From assembly GCF_025660655.1 (NCBI RefSeq), contig NZ_JAOTIN010000003.1:1-64000 (forward strand): 64,000 bases of DNA. The letters are read 5' to 3'. The DNA comes from Streptococcus sp. CSL10205-OR2 (GTDB taxonomy: Bacteria > Bacillota > Bacilli > Lactobacillales > Streptococcaceae). The notes beneath the pieces were generated by a model that worked only from the letters and a program-made list of their open reading frames with translations, was not told the DNA's origin and did not search any database. Below are positions 53,120-61,454 of this stretch, piece by piece. Position 1 is the first letter of the stretch. Each line of letters begins with the position of its first letter. The translations under genes and the position numbers were made by a program.

Positions 53120-53152
53120 TAAACCACTTACTATTTTGTAAGTGGTTTTTTA
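53120..53152 (+). terminator. Intrinsic terminator of the opp operon
   Basis: AAACCACTTAC (53121-53131) pairs with GTAAGTGGTTT (53138-53148) and continues in T's. Confidence 0.9.
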
Positions 53153-53161
53153 AAAAAAAGA

Positions 53162-53190
53162 TTGACAATGATAGTAGCAGATGATAGAAT
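53162..53190 (+). promoter_or_regulatory. Promoter of the tRNA cluster
   Basis: TTGACA (53162-53167), a 17-bp spacer and TAGAAT (53185-53190), about 38 bp before the first tRNA. Confidence 0.65.
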
Positions 53191-53228
53191 ATAATAGTTG
53201 CTTCTTTAATTAGAAGAATGAAGCTAAA

Positions 53229-53301
53229 GGTCCCGTAGTGTAGCGGTTATCACGTCGCCCTGTCACGGCGAAGATCGCGGGTTCGATTCCCGTCGGGACC
53301 G
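53229..53301 (+). tRNA. tRNA-Asp(GTC)
   Basis: Acceptor GGTCCCG pairs with CGGGACC, with discriminator G. Anticodon loop CTGTCAC is closed by TCGCC/GGCGA. CCA is not encoded. Confidence 0.96.
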
Positions 53302-53330
53302 TTTGTTAGAATATAACAAAAATAAAGTAA

Positions 53331-53403
53331 GACTCGTTAGCTCAGTTGGTAGAGCAATTGACTTTTAATCAATGGGTCACTGGTTCGAGCCCAGTACGGG
53401 TCA
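53331..53403 (+). tRNA. tRNA-Lys(TTT)
   Basis: Acceptor GACTCGT pairs with ACGGGTC, with discriminator A. Anticodon loop CTTTTAA is closed by ATTGA/TCAAT. CCA is not encoded. Confidence 0.96.
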
Positions 53404-53406
53404 TTT

Positions 53407-53479
53407 GCCGGCTTAGCTCAGTTGGTAGAGCATCTGATTTGTAATCAGAGGGTCGCGTGTTCAAGTCATGTAGCCGGCA
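53407..53479 (+). tRNA. tRNA-Thr(TGT)
   Basis: Acceptor GCCGGCT pairs with AGCCGGC, with discriminator A. Anticodon loop TTTGTAA is closed by TCTGA/TCAGA. The T stem has two G-U pairs. CCA is not encoded. Confidence 0.96.
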
Positions 53480-53491
53480 TTTTCATAAATT

Positions 53492-53565
<74 letters not shown>

Positions 53566-53582
53566 TGTATGTAATAAAATAT

Positions 53583-53654
53583 GGTCCGTTGGTCAAGGGG
53601 TTAAGACACCGCCTTTTCACGGCGGTAACACGGGTTCGAATCCCGTACGGACTA
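53583..53654 (+). tRNA. tRNA-Glu(TTC)
   Basis: Acceptor GGTCCGT pairs with ACGGACT, with discriminator A. Anticodon loop TTTTCAC is closed by CCGCC/GGCGG. CCA is not encoded. Last of five. Confidence 0.96.
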
Positions 53655-53658
53655 TTTT

Positions 53659-53684
53659 TAGAATCAGCAATGATTCTTTTTTTA
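53659..53684 (+). terminator. Intrinsic terminator of the tRNA cluster
   Basis: AGAATCA (53660-53666) pairs with TGATTCT (53671-53677) around GCAA, then seven T's. Confidence 0.85.
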
Positions 53685-53685
53685 T

Positions 53686-53712
53686 TGAAAAAAACACCCA
53701 TATTTATGGATG
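53686..53712 (-). terminator. Minus-strand terminator of recX-ntdP
   Basis: On the minus strand CATCCATA and TATGGGTG form a stem followed by seven T's, just after the ntdP stop. Confidence 0.65.
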
Positions 53713-53722
53713 CTTGACAACT

Positions 53723-54256
53723 TTATTTATTCTTCAGTCTAAGATAACGCTTATACCAAATATTAACATATGATTGTGAGAACGGACCTTTTTGATGATT
53801 AATCCAATCAACCAATATTTTGACATTTTCTTTCAGAATAAAATCGATATCAGATGAATAGTTCATCTTTTTTTTATGATTTTCATATTCATCGACATCT
53901 AACAGTTTTTTTTCGCCGTCTGTAAAGATCTTGACGTCTAAATCATAGTCAATATATTTTAGAGCCTCAGCATCTAATACATAAGGACTAGCCAGGTTAC
54001 AGTAGTAGGAGACACCATCATCTCTAATCATAGCGATGATATTAAACCAATATTTTTTATGAAAATAGACGATAGCTGGTTCTCTTGTTACCCAACGTCT
54101 ACCATCATTTTCAGTGACTAAAGTATGGTCATTTACGCCAATAATAGCATTTTCAGTTATTTTAAGAACCATTGTTTCACGCCACGTCCGGTGTAAGCTG
54201 CCATCATGTTTATAACTTTGAATTGTAATAAAGTCGCCTTCTTTAGGAGTCTTCAT
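53723..54256 (-). CDS. ntdP: Nucleoside tri- and diphosphate phosphatase (DUF402 family)
   Basis: 177 residues, matching the NtdP/DUF402 family in length and in the segments [14 protein letters not shown] and [18 protein letters not shown], whose acidic residues bind metal. The family hydrolyses NTPs and NDPs, and the S. aureus Sa1684 homologue affects virulence. It lies downstream of recX on the minus strand. An extended -10-like TGATAAACT (54295-54303, minus strand) may give it its own start. Confidence 0.88.
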   Translation of the reverse strand: MKTPKEGDFITIQSYKHDGSLHRTWRETMVLKITENAIIGVNDHTLVTENDGRRWVTREPAIVYFHKKYWFNIIAMIRDDGVSYYCNLASPYVLDAEALKYIDYDLDVKIFTDGEKKLLDVDEYENHKKKMNYSSDIDFILKENVKILVDWINHQKGPFSQSYVNIWYKRYLRLKNK

Positions 54257-54337
54257 GGCCTACCAACTTTCTACAATTAACGTTGTCCTTAACTAGTTTA
54301 TCACAATTTAACCGAAAAAGCACGCTTTGTGAAATTC

Positions 54338-55117
54338 TCAGTCAAGATAGTCACGAAGGACTGTTTTGATGCTATCATAATCAAACCCTTTTCTCACAAG
54401 AGCTTGTGTGAGTTTTTGTTTTAACTCATAACCATCATAACGTCTGCTATATTTTCGATATTGTTTTTCAACTTCATTTTGAATCAAAGCATCATCATTG
54501 TCATCATCATCTTCAATAGTTAATGTCTCAAATGCTATTTTCGCATCAGCATAAGAAAAGCCTTTGGTGACAAGAGCTTGAGTAATCTTATCTTTTAGGG
54601 CATTGACAGGAAGTCGACCTTCGTGTTTTCTTAGTAACTTTTGTGCAGTTTTTTGAGCAACCTCTGTAAAATCATACTGCTCAATGGTTTGTGCAATTAT
54701 TTTTTCGTCTAACCCTTTTTGTTTTAGTTTTTGAGTCAGCACATAAGGTCCCTTATCTCCAGATTTAAGAGATTGTTCAATCAGTGTTTCACTATATTTT
54801 TGATCATTAAGCCAGTTGTCATCTTTTAATTCTTGAATAATCGATGAAACACTAGTTTTGTCAATATCATGTTTTAACAGATAGTCAGTCACTTCTTTTT
54901 CAGTTCGTAGTTTAAAGGAGAGAAAATAAAGAGCAAGATTTTTACCATAGGAAAACTGAGCAAAGGTTTTAATGGCCTCTAACTCTTTTTCATCAATGTC
55001 TTTATTTTTAGTCAACATAAAGCGGACAATGGTATCTTCTGTGATATAAAGTTGTTCCTTTTTATCTAATTCTAACAGATAAAGGCGTTTTTTCTTTTCT
55101 AATCGGCTAATTTTCAT
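54338..55117 (-). CDS. recX: Recombination regulator RecX
   Basis: 259 residues composed of tandem three-helix repeats, with the RecX segments ALYFLSFKLRTEKEVTDYLL and repeated ALVxKGFxYxxxK blocks in the C-terminal half. It inhibits RecA filaments. The ATG comes six bases after an extended -10 (TGATATAAT) with no ribosome binding site, so the mRNA is probably leaderless. It diverges from rlmCD across 33 bp. Confidence 0.9.
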   Translation of the reverse strand: MKISRLEKKKRLYLLELDKKEQLYITEDTIVRFMLTKNKDIDEKELEAIKTFAQFSYGKNLALYFLSFKLRTEKEVTDYLLKHDIDKTSVSSIIQELKDDNWLNDQKYSETLIEQSLKSGDKGPYVLTQKLKQKGLDEKIIAQTIEQYDFTEVAQKTAQKLLRKHEGRLPVNALKDKITQALVTKGFSYADAKIAFETLTIEDDDDNDDALIQNEVEKQYRKYSRRYDGYELKQKLTQALVRKGFDYDSIKTVLRDYLD

Positions 55118-55132
55118 GTTTTTATTATATCA
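55115..55132 (-). promoter_or_regulatory. recX extended -10 promoter giving a leaderless mRNA
   Basis: On the minus strand: TGATATAAT (55124-55132), then AAAAAC, then ATG (55115-55117). The predicted +1 is the A of ATG. Confidence 0.65.
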
Positions 55133-55135
55133 AAA

Positions 55136-55151
55136 TGGTAAAATAGAAGCA
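55136..55151 (+). promoter_or_regulatory. rlmCD extended -10 promoter giving a leaderless mRNA
   Basis: TGGTAAAAT (55136-55144), then AGAAGC, then ATG at 55151. The predicted +1 is the A of ATG. Confidence 0.65.
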
Positions 55152-56518
55152 TGAATTTAACAGTAAAACAAAGGATTCCTTTAAAAATTAAAAAAATGGG
55201 AATCAACGGAGAAGGTATTGGGTTTTATAAGAAAACATTGGTTTTTGTCAAAGGAGCCTTAAAAGGAGAGGATGTTTTTTGCCAAATTACTGCAGTCAAA
55301 CGTCATTTTGCCGAAGCCAAATTGCTTAAAATCAATAAAACCTCAAAATTTCGTGTGACACCAGAATGTTCTATCTATGAGGAGTGCGGTGGTTGTCAAA
55401 TCATGCATCTTCGTTATGACAAACAATTAGATTTCAAGGCAGACCTTTTAAAGCAAGCCTTGAAAAAATTTAAACCTCAAGGCTTTGAACGATTTGAGAT
55501 TAGACCAACGATTGGTATGAAAGAACCAAAACATTATCGGGCCAAGTTACAATTTCAGACGAGACGATTTGGTCAATCGGTTCATGCTGGTCTTTTTGCG
55601 GAAAATTCTCATCGTCTTGTTGCCATTAAGGATTGCCTTGTTCAAGACAAAGTGACACAAACCATCATTAATCGCATTTCTGAATTGTTAGAAGAGTTTC
55701 ATTTTCCTATTTATGATGAGCGAAAAACAGCTGGTGTCAGAACGGTTATGATTAGAAAAGCAAGAGAAACTAGCCAAGTTCAGATCCTTTTTGTGACTAG
55801 TAAAGTCCTTGATTTTAAGCCTATTATTAAGGTATTGGTTGATGAATTTGAAAACATTAAAACGGTTTCTATGAATATTAATACCTCTAAAAAAAGTGAT
55901 ATTTATGGTGACAAAACAAAGCTTTTATGGGGACAAGAAAGTATTAAAGAAGGTATTCTTGATTATCAATTCTCTCTATCACCAAGAGCTTTTTACCAAC
56001 TTAATCCTGAGCAAACAAAAAACCTCTACCAAGAAGCTATTAAGGCATTAGATGTATCAAAAAAAGATCATCTTATCGATGCTTACTGTGGTGTTGGGAC
56101 CATCGGCTTTGCCTTTGCGGACAAGGTGGCTTCTGTTAGAGGAATGGACATCATTAAAGAAGCTATCGTTGATGCCAAAAACAATGCTAGACAAATGGGA
56201 TTTACTAATACTTACTATGAAGCGGGAAAAGCAGAAGAAATTATTCCAAAATGGTACCAAGAAGGATACCAAGCAACGGCTTTAATTGTTGATCCTCCAA
56301 GAACTGGATTAGATGATAAACTATTAAAGACGATTACTACTTATAAGCCAGAAAAAATGGTCTATGTTTCTTGCAATGTTTCTACTCTAGCAAGAGATTT
56401 AGTCAAACTAGTCAGTGTCTATGATGTTAAGTATATCCAATCAGTTGACATGTTCCCTCATACTGCAAGAACCGAGGCGGTAGTGAAATTAGTGAAAAAA
56501 AGTAGTGAATGCATATAG
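55151..56518 (+). CDS. rlmCD: 23S rRNA (uracil-5-)-methyltransferase RlmCD (TrmA/RumA family)
   Basis: 455 residues: an N-terminal TRAM domain (1-60), four cysteines for an Fe-S cluster ([11 protein letters not shown] at about 74-84 and Cys near 158), and a SAM-dependent methyltransferase domain with [19 protein letters not shown] and the nucleophile in [11 protein letters not shown]. In streptococci the single-gene enzyme methylates two 23S positions. The Fe-S cluster ties it to the suf operon in this window. The start has no ribosome binding site but sits at +1 of an extended -10. Confidence 0.92.
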   Translation: MNLTVKQRIPLKIKKMGINGEGIGFYKKTLVFVKGALKGEDVFCQITAVKRHFAEAKLLKINKTSKFRVTPECSIYEECGGCQIMHLRYDKQLDFKADLLKQALKKFKPQGFERFEIRPTIGMKEPKHYRAKLQFQTRRFGQSVHAGLFAENSHRLVAIKDCLVQDKVTQTIINRISELLEEFHFPIYDERKTAGVRTVMIRKARETSQVQILFVTSKVLDFKPIIKVLVDEFENIKTVSMNINTSKKSDIYGDKTKLLWGQESIKEGILDYQFSLSPRAFYQLNPEQTKNLYQEAIKALDVSKKDHLIDAYCGVGTIGFAFADKVASVRGMDIIKEAIVDAKNNARQMGFTNTYYEAGKAEEIIPKWYQEGYQATALIVDPPRTGLDDKLLKTITTYKPEKMVYVSCNVSTLARDLVKLVSVYDVKYIQSVDMFPHTARTEAVVKLVKKSSECI

Positions 56519-56580
56519 TAACTAAGAGAGTAACACCTTCAATCAGCGTAGAACTGCTTCTAAAAAGATTAAGGACTAAC

Positions 56581-57546
56581 ATGATAAAACAGCTATCTAA
56601 ACGATTTAAACTGATGGGAACGGTGATTGATTTGTCGATCACTGCCATCAATCAATCTGATGTGATGAAGCAATCAGAAAAACTTTTAAAAGAGTATGAA
56701 CAGCGTTTTAATGCACACAGCTCAACTTCTGAACTAACAGCCATCAATACTAATGCTTGTCACCAGCCACAACAAGTTCATCCCGACTTGTTTGAATTGA
56801 TAAGCATTGGCAAAACCCATAGTTTAGCAAAAGATAGTGGATTAAACATTGCTTTAGGCGGAGTTATCCGTTTATGGCGTATTGGTTTTCAAGATGCCAA
56901 GAAACCTTCACCAGATGCTATTAAAAAAGCTTTGACTCTGACTAATCCTTACCAGATTGTGCTAGATAGAACCAATCAAACTGTTTTTCTAGCCCAAAAA
57001 GGGATGGCTCTTGATTTGGGTGCCCTTGCTAAAGGCTATAGTACTGATAAATTAAAGGCTTTTTACCAAAAAAATAGGGTTAGATCAGCTGTCATCAATC
57101 TTGGTGGTAATGTGCTTTTATATGGAGACAATCCAAATAGTGCTGATGGTTATTGGCGTGTCGGTATCAGAAATCCTTACCATAAAAAAGGAGTAGATAG
57201 TATTGTTTTAAGCTTAAAAAACCAGTCGGTTGTCACTTCTGGGACCTATGAAAGACAATCAATGATTGATGGCAAAAGCTATCATCATCTGATTAACCGA
57301 CAAACAGGCCATCCTCTAAAAACTGATGTTGTTAGTTTGACGATTATTTCAAAAAGCTCTTTAGATGGAGAAATTTGGACCAGCCGTTTATATGGAAAGA
57401 CACCCAAAGAAATCTTGGCGATAGTAGATGCTTTAGAGGAAATGGAAGTACTGATCTTAACGACTAATAAAGAACTTTATTTATCACATTCCTTAAAAAA
57501 GAAACTGATTTATCAACACCCAGAATTGAAACAAAAAAATAGTTAA
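56581..57546 (+). CDS. apbE: FAD:protein FMN transferase (ApbE), cytosolic-looking
   Basis: 321 residues from ATG 56581 (AAGGA five bases upstream); a longer in-frame ORF opens at 56509 but has no site. ApbE features: LGGVIRLWRIG, ALDLGALAKGYSTDKL, LGGNVLLYG and the Thr/Asp-bearing GTSxxR-like SGTYERQ segment. ApbE enzymes attach FMN to a Thr of target flavoproteins. Most are exported lipoproteins; this one shows neither signal peptide nor lipobox in either start. Confidence 0.86.
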   Translation: MIKQLSKRFKLMGTVIDLSITAINQSDVMKQSEKLLKEYEQRFNAHSSTSELTAINTNACHQPQQVHPDLFELISIGKTHSLAKDSGLNIALGGVIRLWRIGFQDAKKPSPDAIKKALTLTNPYQIVLDRTNQTVFLAQKGMALDLGALAKGYSTDKLKAFYQKNRVRSAVINLGGNVLLYGDNPNSADGYWRVGIRNPYHKKGVDSIVLSLKNQSVVTSGTYERQSMIDGKSYHHLINRQTGHPLKTDVVSLTIISKSSLDGEIWTSRLYGKTPKEILAIVDALEEMEVLILTTNKELYLSHSLKKKLIYQHPELKQKNS

Positions 57547-57583
57547 AAAAGAAGTTACTTGTTAAAAGCGACTTCTTTTTTTA
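57545..57583 (+). terminator. Intrinsic terminator after apbE
   Basis: AAAAAAGAAGT (57545-57555) pairs with ACTTCTTTTTT (57571-57581). Confidence 0.85.
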
Positions 57584-57630
57584 TTTTCTTTTTGATAGGA
57601 TATAACAAATCAATGAAAGAGAGACTACCA

Positions 57631-58404
57631 ATGATTTTAACAGAATTTGATGAAGCAAAAAAGGCGATTATTAATCCAGAAGACATTATTGAACCCATTG
57701 AGGATTTCCCTCAAACAGTTATCACCTGTTTTGCGCGTGAGACCTTTAAGAGACTGTTGCACCAGTTGCCACACCAAGTCCTAACGACAACAACAATGGC
57801 TAATATGGAAATACCAATCTATGTCTTGACAATAGAAGGGACTCGTATTGGCTTTTTCAATTCCTATGTTGGATCAGCTGCTTGTGTTGCTGTGTTAGAA
57901 GATTTGATTGCTATGGGGATGAAAAATTTGTTGGTGTTTGGAACATGTGGTGTCTTAGATGCTACTATAGAAGAAACCTCTATCATCATACCAAGCTCTG
58001 CCATTAGAGATGAGGGCACTAGTTATCACTATCTAAAAGCTAGTCGTGAAGTACCTGTTAACAAGGCATTTCTATTGGAAATGACAGCCTTTTTGGATAA
58101 GGAAAAAGTCTCCTATCAAATAGGAAAAGTTTGGACAACAGATGGTATTTACCGAGAAACAGCTAATAAAATGAAACAAAGAAAGACAGAAGGAGCCATT
58201 TGTGTCGATATGGAATGTTCAGCGATTGCTGCCATGAGCCAATTTAGAGGAATTAACCATGTACAACTCTTTTATTCGGCTGATAATCTAGATACTGAAG
58301 TTTGGGATGAAAGAAGTCTCAGCAATCATACTGATTTAGAAAGAAAGGATAAGATTGGTCAACTAGCGATAAAGTTGGCACTGACACTATTTGAGAAAGA
58401 GTGA
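57631..58404 (+). CDS. Nucleoside phosphorylase (uridine phosphorylase-like)
   Basis: 257 residues from ATG 57631 (GAAAGAGAG six bases upstream; an in-frame ATG at 57613 lies seven bases after a TATAAC and could be a leaderless alternative). PNP/UDP fold with FGTCGVLDA and the nucleoside-binding GAICVDMECSAI. It would split nucleosides into base and sugar-1-phosphate. The exact substrate is uncertain. Confidence 0.82.
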   Translation: MILTEFDEAKKAIINPEDIIEPIEDFPQTVITCFARETFKRLLHQLPHQVLTTTTMANMEIPIYVLTIEGTRIGFFNSYVGSAACVAVLEDLIAMGMKNLLVFGTCGVLDATIEETSIIIPSSAIRDEGTSYHYLKASREVPVNKAFLLEMTAFLDKEKVSYQIGKVWTTDGIYRETANKMKQRKTEGAICVDMECSAIAAMSQFRGINHVQLFYSADNLDTEVWDERSLSNHTDLERKDKIGQLAIKLALTLFEKE

Positions 58405-58510
58405 AACTAATCTCACAAGAAAAAATTGCCATAGTGACTGAAAACGTTATCTTCTTGATAAAATAAGAGTTTGAAAGATTAAAAAAATTTTTAGAAATCA
58501 CATTTTCCCC

Positions 58511-58539
58511 TTGACTCCTCTATATTAATATATTATACT
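58511..58539 (+). promoter_or_regulatory. Promoter of the first GntR gene
   Basis: TTGACT (58511-58516), a 17-bp spacer and TATACT (58534-58539). Confidence 0.75.
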
Positions 58540-58545
58540 GGATAT

Positions 58546-58558
58546 GTGGTTATAACCA
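58546..58558. promoter_or_regulatory. Palindromic operator candidate TGGTTATAACCA
   Basis: A perfect 12-bp palindrome (58547-58558) placed at the predicted +1. The 9-mer GTGGTTATA (58546-58554) recurs inverted at 61391-61399 in the bgaC promoter. HutC-type GntR regulators bind short palindromes of this kind. Confidence 0.6.
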
Positions 58559-58580
58559 GACAGTGAAAGGAGAGAAGACG

Positions 58581-59297
58581 ATGAGTGAAAAACCATTATA
58601 TTTACAACTAGCTGATACACTAGCGCAAAAGATAAAAGAATTGTTTTCTCCCAATGATAAATTATTGTCTGAACGTGAATTGACTAATCAATATGGTGTC
58701 AGTCGAATGACCGTGAGATTGGCCTTACAGGAATTAGAAACTAGAGGCTTGATCTATAAAAAGCATGGTAAAGGAACATTTGTTGCTGAAACTAGCGATA
58801 GTACGGTTGACTTGTCAGCATCTTACAGTTTTACCGACCACATGAGAAATCTAGGAAAAGTTCCTAAAACTGAAATTCTCTCTTTTAGTGAGGTTAAGGC
58901 TTCTGATTATATCGCTAAACAGCTAAATCTTTCTCAAAATGATATGGTCTACGAAATTGAACGGTTACGGATTGCCGATGATGTTCCGATGATGGTCGAG
59001 CGTTCTTATATCCCAAAAGATATTTTTAAAGGTCTAAGGTGTGAACGTCTTTATGAAAAACCTCTCTACGAGATTTTTTCTGATGATTATAGTCAGACCA
59101 TTAGAACGGCAGAAGAAGAATTCTTTGCAAGTATTGCACTTGATCGTGAATCTAAATTTTTAAAAATTAAATCAGGAAGTCCTGTTTTACATATTGTCCG
59201 CAAAACGTTTAATACTAAAAATCATATCATTGAATTTACCTTTAGTATTGCGCGTGCTGACCAATTTAGATACAAAATCACACATCATAAAACCTAA
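58581..59297 (+). CDS. GntR family (HutC subfamily) transcriptional regulator
   Basis: 238 residues: a winged helix (about 5-70, LLSERELTNQYGVSRMTVRLALQEL) and a UTRA effector domain (about 90-235). ATG 58581 follows AAAGGAGAG. It lies upstream of agaS, with a palindromic operator in its own promoter, so autoregulation by a sugar phosphate is likely. It may act on the whole aga/bga locus. Confidence 0.9.
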   Translation: MSEKPLYLQLADTLAQKIKELFSPNDKLLSERELTNQYGVSRMTVRLALQELETRGLIYKKHGKGTFVAETSDSTVDLSASYSFTDHMRNLGKVPKTEILSFSEVKASDYIAKQLNLSQNDMVYEIERLRIADDVPMMVERSYIPKDIFKGLRCERLYEKPLYEIFSDDYSQTIRTAEEEFFASIALDRESKFLKIKSGSPVLHIVRKTFNTKNHIIEFTFSIARADQFRYKITHHKT

Positions 59298-59336
59298 CTG
59301 ATAACTATCAGAAATAAAAATAAAAAGGAGAAAATA

Positions 59337-60509
59337 ATGTTTCAATATAGTGATGAACAACTAGAAAAATTAGGTGCTAAGATTACAACTAAGGAAATCA
59401 AGCAACAGCCTGAACTTTGGCAAGAGGCTTTTGGTTTATTTAAAGAACATCAAGAAAAAATTGCTACTTTCTTAGATAAAGTAAAAGCAGCTAGTCCAAA
59501 TAAACGTGTTAAGGTAATCTTTACAGGTGCTGGAACTTCTCAATATGTTGGTGATACAGCCCTACCTTTCTTAAAACATCATGGTGATCGTAGTCGCTTT
59601 ATTTTTGAAAGTGTTGGAACAACAGATTTGGTATCTGTTCCTTATGAGCACTTATTTGAAGATGAAACACTTTTGTTAGTGTCATTTGCACGTAGTGGTA
59701 ATAGCCCGGAAAGCGTTGCAGCAGTTCAATTAGCAAATCAACTCGTACCTTCTGTTTTCCATTTAACAATTACTTGTGCAAAAGAAGGTCAATTAGCCAA
59801 AAATGCTGAAGGTGATGATAATAATCTTCTATTATTGATGCCAGAATTGTCTAATGATGCTGGTTTTGCAATGACTGGTAGTTTTTCATGTATGTTATTA
59901 ACAACTTTATTGACCTTTGACACTAAGCATTCATTGGCTGAAAAAGAAACGTTTGTTAATTATTTAGCAGAGATTACTCATGACGTTCTTGATAGAGAAG
60001 ATATCGTCAAAGCTATTGTTGATTTAGACTTTGACCGTATTGTTTATCTTGGTTCTGGTTCTTTATCTGGTTTAACAAGAGAAGCACAACTTAAGATTCT
60101 TGAATTAACAGCTGGTAAAGTTGCTACTATGTTTGACTCTTCAATGGGCTTTAGACATGGTCCAAAATCATTTGTTAACGAGAAAACTCTTCTTATCGAC
60201 TTTATCCACAACAATCCTTACACAAGACAATATGATATTGATTTAATTGAGGAAGTTTATGGCGATCAAATTGCTCTTAAAACACTTGCTGTAGGACAAA
60301 AAGGAGATTTAACGTTCTCAGGTGATACGTTTGAGTTAAAATCTGATGTCATTCTTCCAGATGCTTACCTTAGTTTAGCAGACGTATTTGTTGCTCAAAT
60401 GATTTCACTTATGACTGCTGTGAAAGTAAAAAACACACCTGATACACCTTCTAAAACAGGAACCGTGAACCGTGTCGTTAAAGGTGTTATCATTCACGAA
60501 TATAAATAA
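59337..60509 (+). CDS. agaS: SIS-domain sugar-phosphate isomerase/deaminase AgaS
   Basis: 390 residues with two SIS domains (about 35-190 and 215-370), the sugar-phosphate loops FTGAGTSQYVG and FARSGNSPES, and a GFRHGPKSF segment. AgaS family members act on galactosamine-6-phosphate. AAAAAGGAG precedes the ATG. It probably handles the product of the PTS encoded at the end of the window. It follows the GntR gene after a small hairpin (59298-59311). Confidence 0.9.
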   Translation: MFQYSDEQLEKLGAKITTKEIKQQPELWQEAFGLFKEHQEKIATFLDKVKAASPNKRVKVIFTGAGTSQYVGDTALPFLKHHGDRSRFIFESVGTTDLVSVPYEHLFEDETLLLVSFARSGNSPESVAAVQLANQLVPSVFHLTITCAKEGQLAKNAEGDDNNLLLLMPELSNDAGFAMTGSFSCMLLTTLLTFDTKHSLAEKETFVNYLAEITHDVLDREDIVKAIVDLDFDRIVYLGSGSLSGLTREAQLKILELTAGKVATMFDSSMGFRHGPKSFVNEKTLLIDFIHNNPYTRQYDIDLIEEVYGDQIALKTLAVGQKGDLTFSGDTFELKSDVILPDAYLSLADVFVAQMISLMTAVKVKNTPDTPSKTGTVNRVVKGVIIHEYK

Positions 60510-60514
60510 AAAAT

Positions 60515-60543
60515 AAAAAAAACTGGTTAAACCAGTTTTTTTA
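60515..60543. terminator. Bidirectional terminator between agaS and the second GntR gene
   Basis: AAAAAAACTGGTT pairs perfectly with AACCAGTTTTTTT. The stop codon of the minus-strand GntR gene lies in its right edge. Confidence 0.88.
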
Positions 60544-61251
60544 TTGCTCGTTAGCAGTAATTTCAAATTTAAAGTATTTCCAATGTTTATAGCTTTCGAT
60601 ATACTCTAAAACTTCCTCACTATTGCTACGTTTTGTTAATTTGATTTGTTTAATACTTGGTTCATTCGTTTTTAGCTTCAAAGCACTAGCGATATGTTTT
60701 GGAGTAGGAAGACTAACTTCATTAGTTTCAACAAAAGGTTCCTCAGACATGTGGATATTAAAATCATCTCTGAAGCGTTTATAAATAGAATTATAATGGG
60801 ATAGTGGTTTATTAGGACTTAAAATATAACGAGCAGGGATATAAGATTGTTGGTAAATATAAGGCTGTTTGTCAGCTTTTCTTAGTCTCACAATCTTATA
60901 GTAGTAATCATTTTTACCTAATTCTAATTTTTTAATATAGTCAGGGTCATTGCCTTTTTCAATAGAAAGAACAGTAACAGAATCATTTTTTAAAGGGAAC
61001 AGTTCAATATCTGAAAAGCCGACCAATTTTCCTTTTCTTGAGCGAGAGACAAAGGTTCCCTTTCCTTGCTGGCGAACCAAGTAACCATCTTTGACCAGTT
61101 CATTCATTGCACGAATGACAGTAATAGAACTAACCTTATAAATTTCTCTTAGTTCTAATTCTGTATAAAATTTGTCACCATTTTCAAATTTACCGTTAAT
61201 AATCTGTTGGCGAAGTTCATCTTGAATCATTTGGTATTTAGGTATTTTCAT
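60541..61251 (-). CDS. GntR family (HutC subfamily) regulator, BgaR-like
   Basis: 236 residues with an N-terminal winged helix (about 5-70, YTELELREIYKVSSITVIRAM) and a UTRA domain (about 90-230). It is divergent from bgaC, as is the GntR gene beside pneumococcal bgaC. It is a distinct paralogue of the regulator at 58.6 kb, not a recent copy. AGGAAG precedes the ATG on the minus strand. Confidence 0.9.
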   Translation of the reverse strand: MKIPKYQMIQDELRQQIINGKFENGDKFYTELELREIYKVSSITVIRAMNELVKDGYLVRQQGKGTFVSRSRKGKLVGFSDIELFPLKNDSVTVLSIEKGNDPDYIKKLELGKNDYYYKIVRLRKADKQPYIYQQSYIPARYILSPNKPLSHYNSIYKRFRDDFNIHMSEEPFVETNEVSLPTPKHIASALKLKTNEPSIKQIKLTKRSNSEEVLEYIESYKHWKYFKFEITANEQ

Positions 61252-61386
61252 ATTACGTCACTTCCTAACTTATAAAATGTAAAACTGATTGATCTTATAA
61301 TTCTTTAACAAATCCTTTTATAAATATTATTATACTAAATATTTTTTAAAAAAGTAAAATAGAAAAATTTTTTTTGAAAAAATAAC

Positions 61387-61418
61387 TTGATATAACCACT
61401 CAGATATGTTAATATAAT
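61387..61418 (+). promoter_or_regulatory. bgaC promoter with overlapping operator candidate
   Basis: TTGATA (61387-61392) and TTAATA or TATAAT (61409-61418) form the promoter. TATAACCAC (61391-61399) between them is the inverse of GTGGTTATA at 58546, so a GntR protein could block the polymerase here. The rest of 61252-61454 is AT-rich with no gene. Confidence 0.55.
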
Positions 61419-61454
61419 AATGTAAAATTTAAAAAGAAATGGGAGGTGAAGCGT

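Noticed and set aside
60494..60501. CACGAATA resembling a cin-box near the end of agaS
   Set aside because: It is coding sequence at the end of agaS with no gene start downstream on the plus strand.
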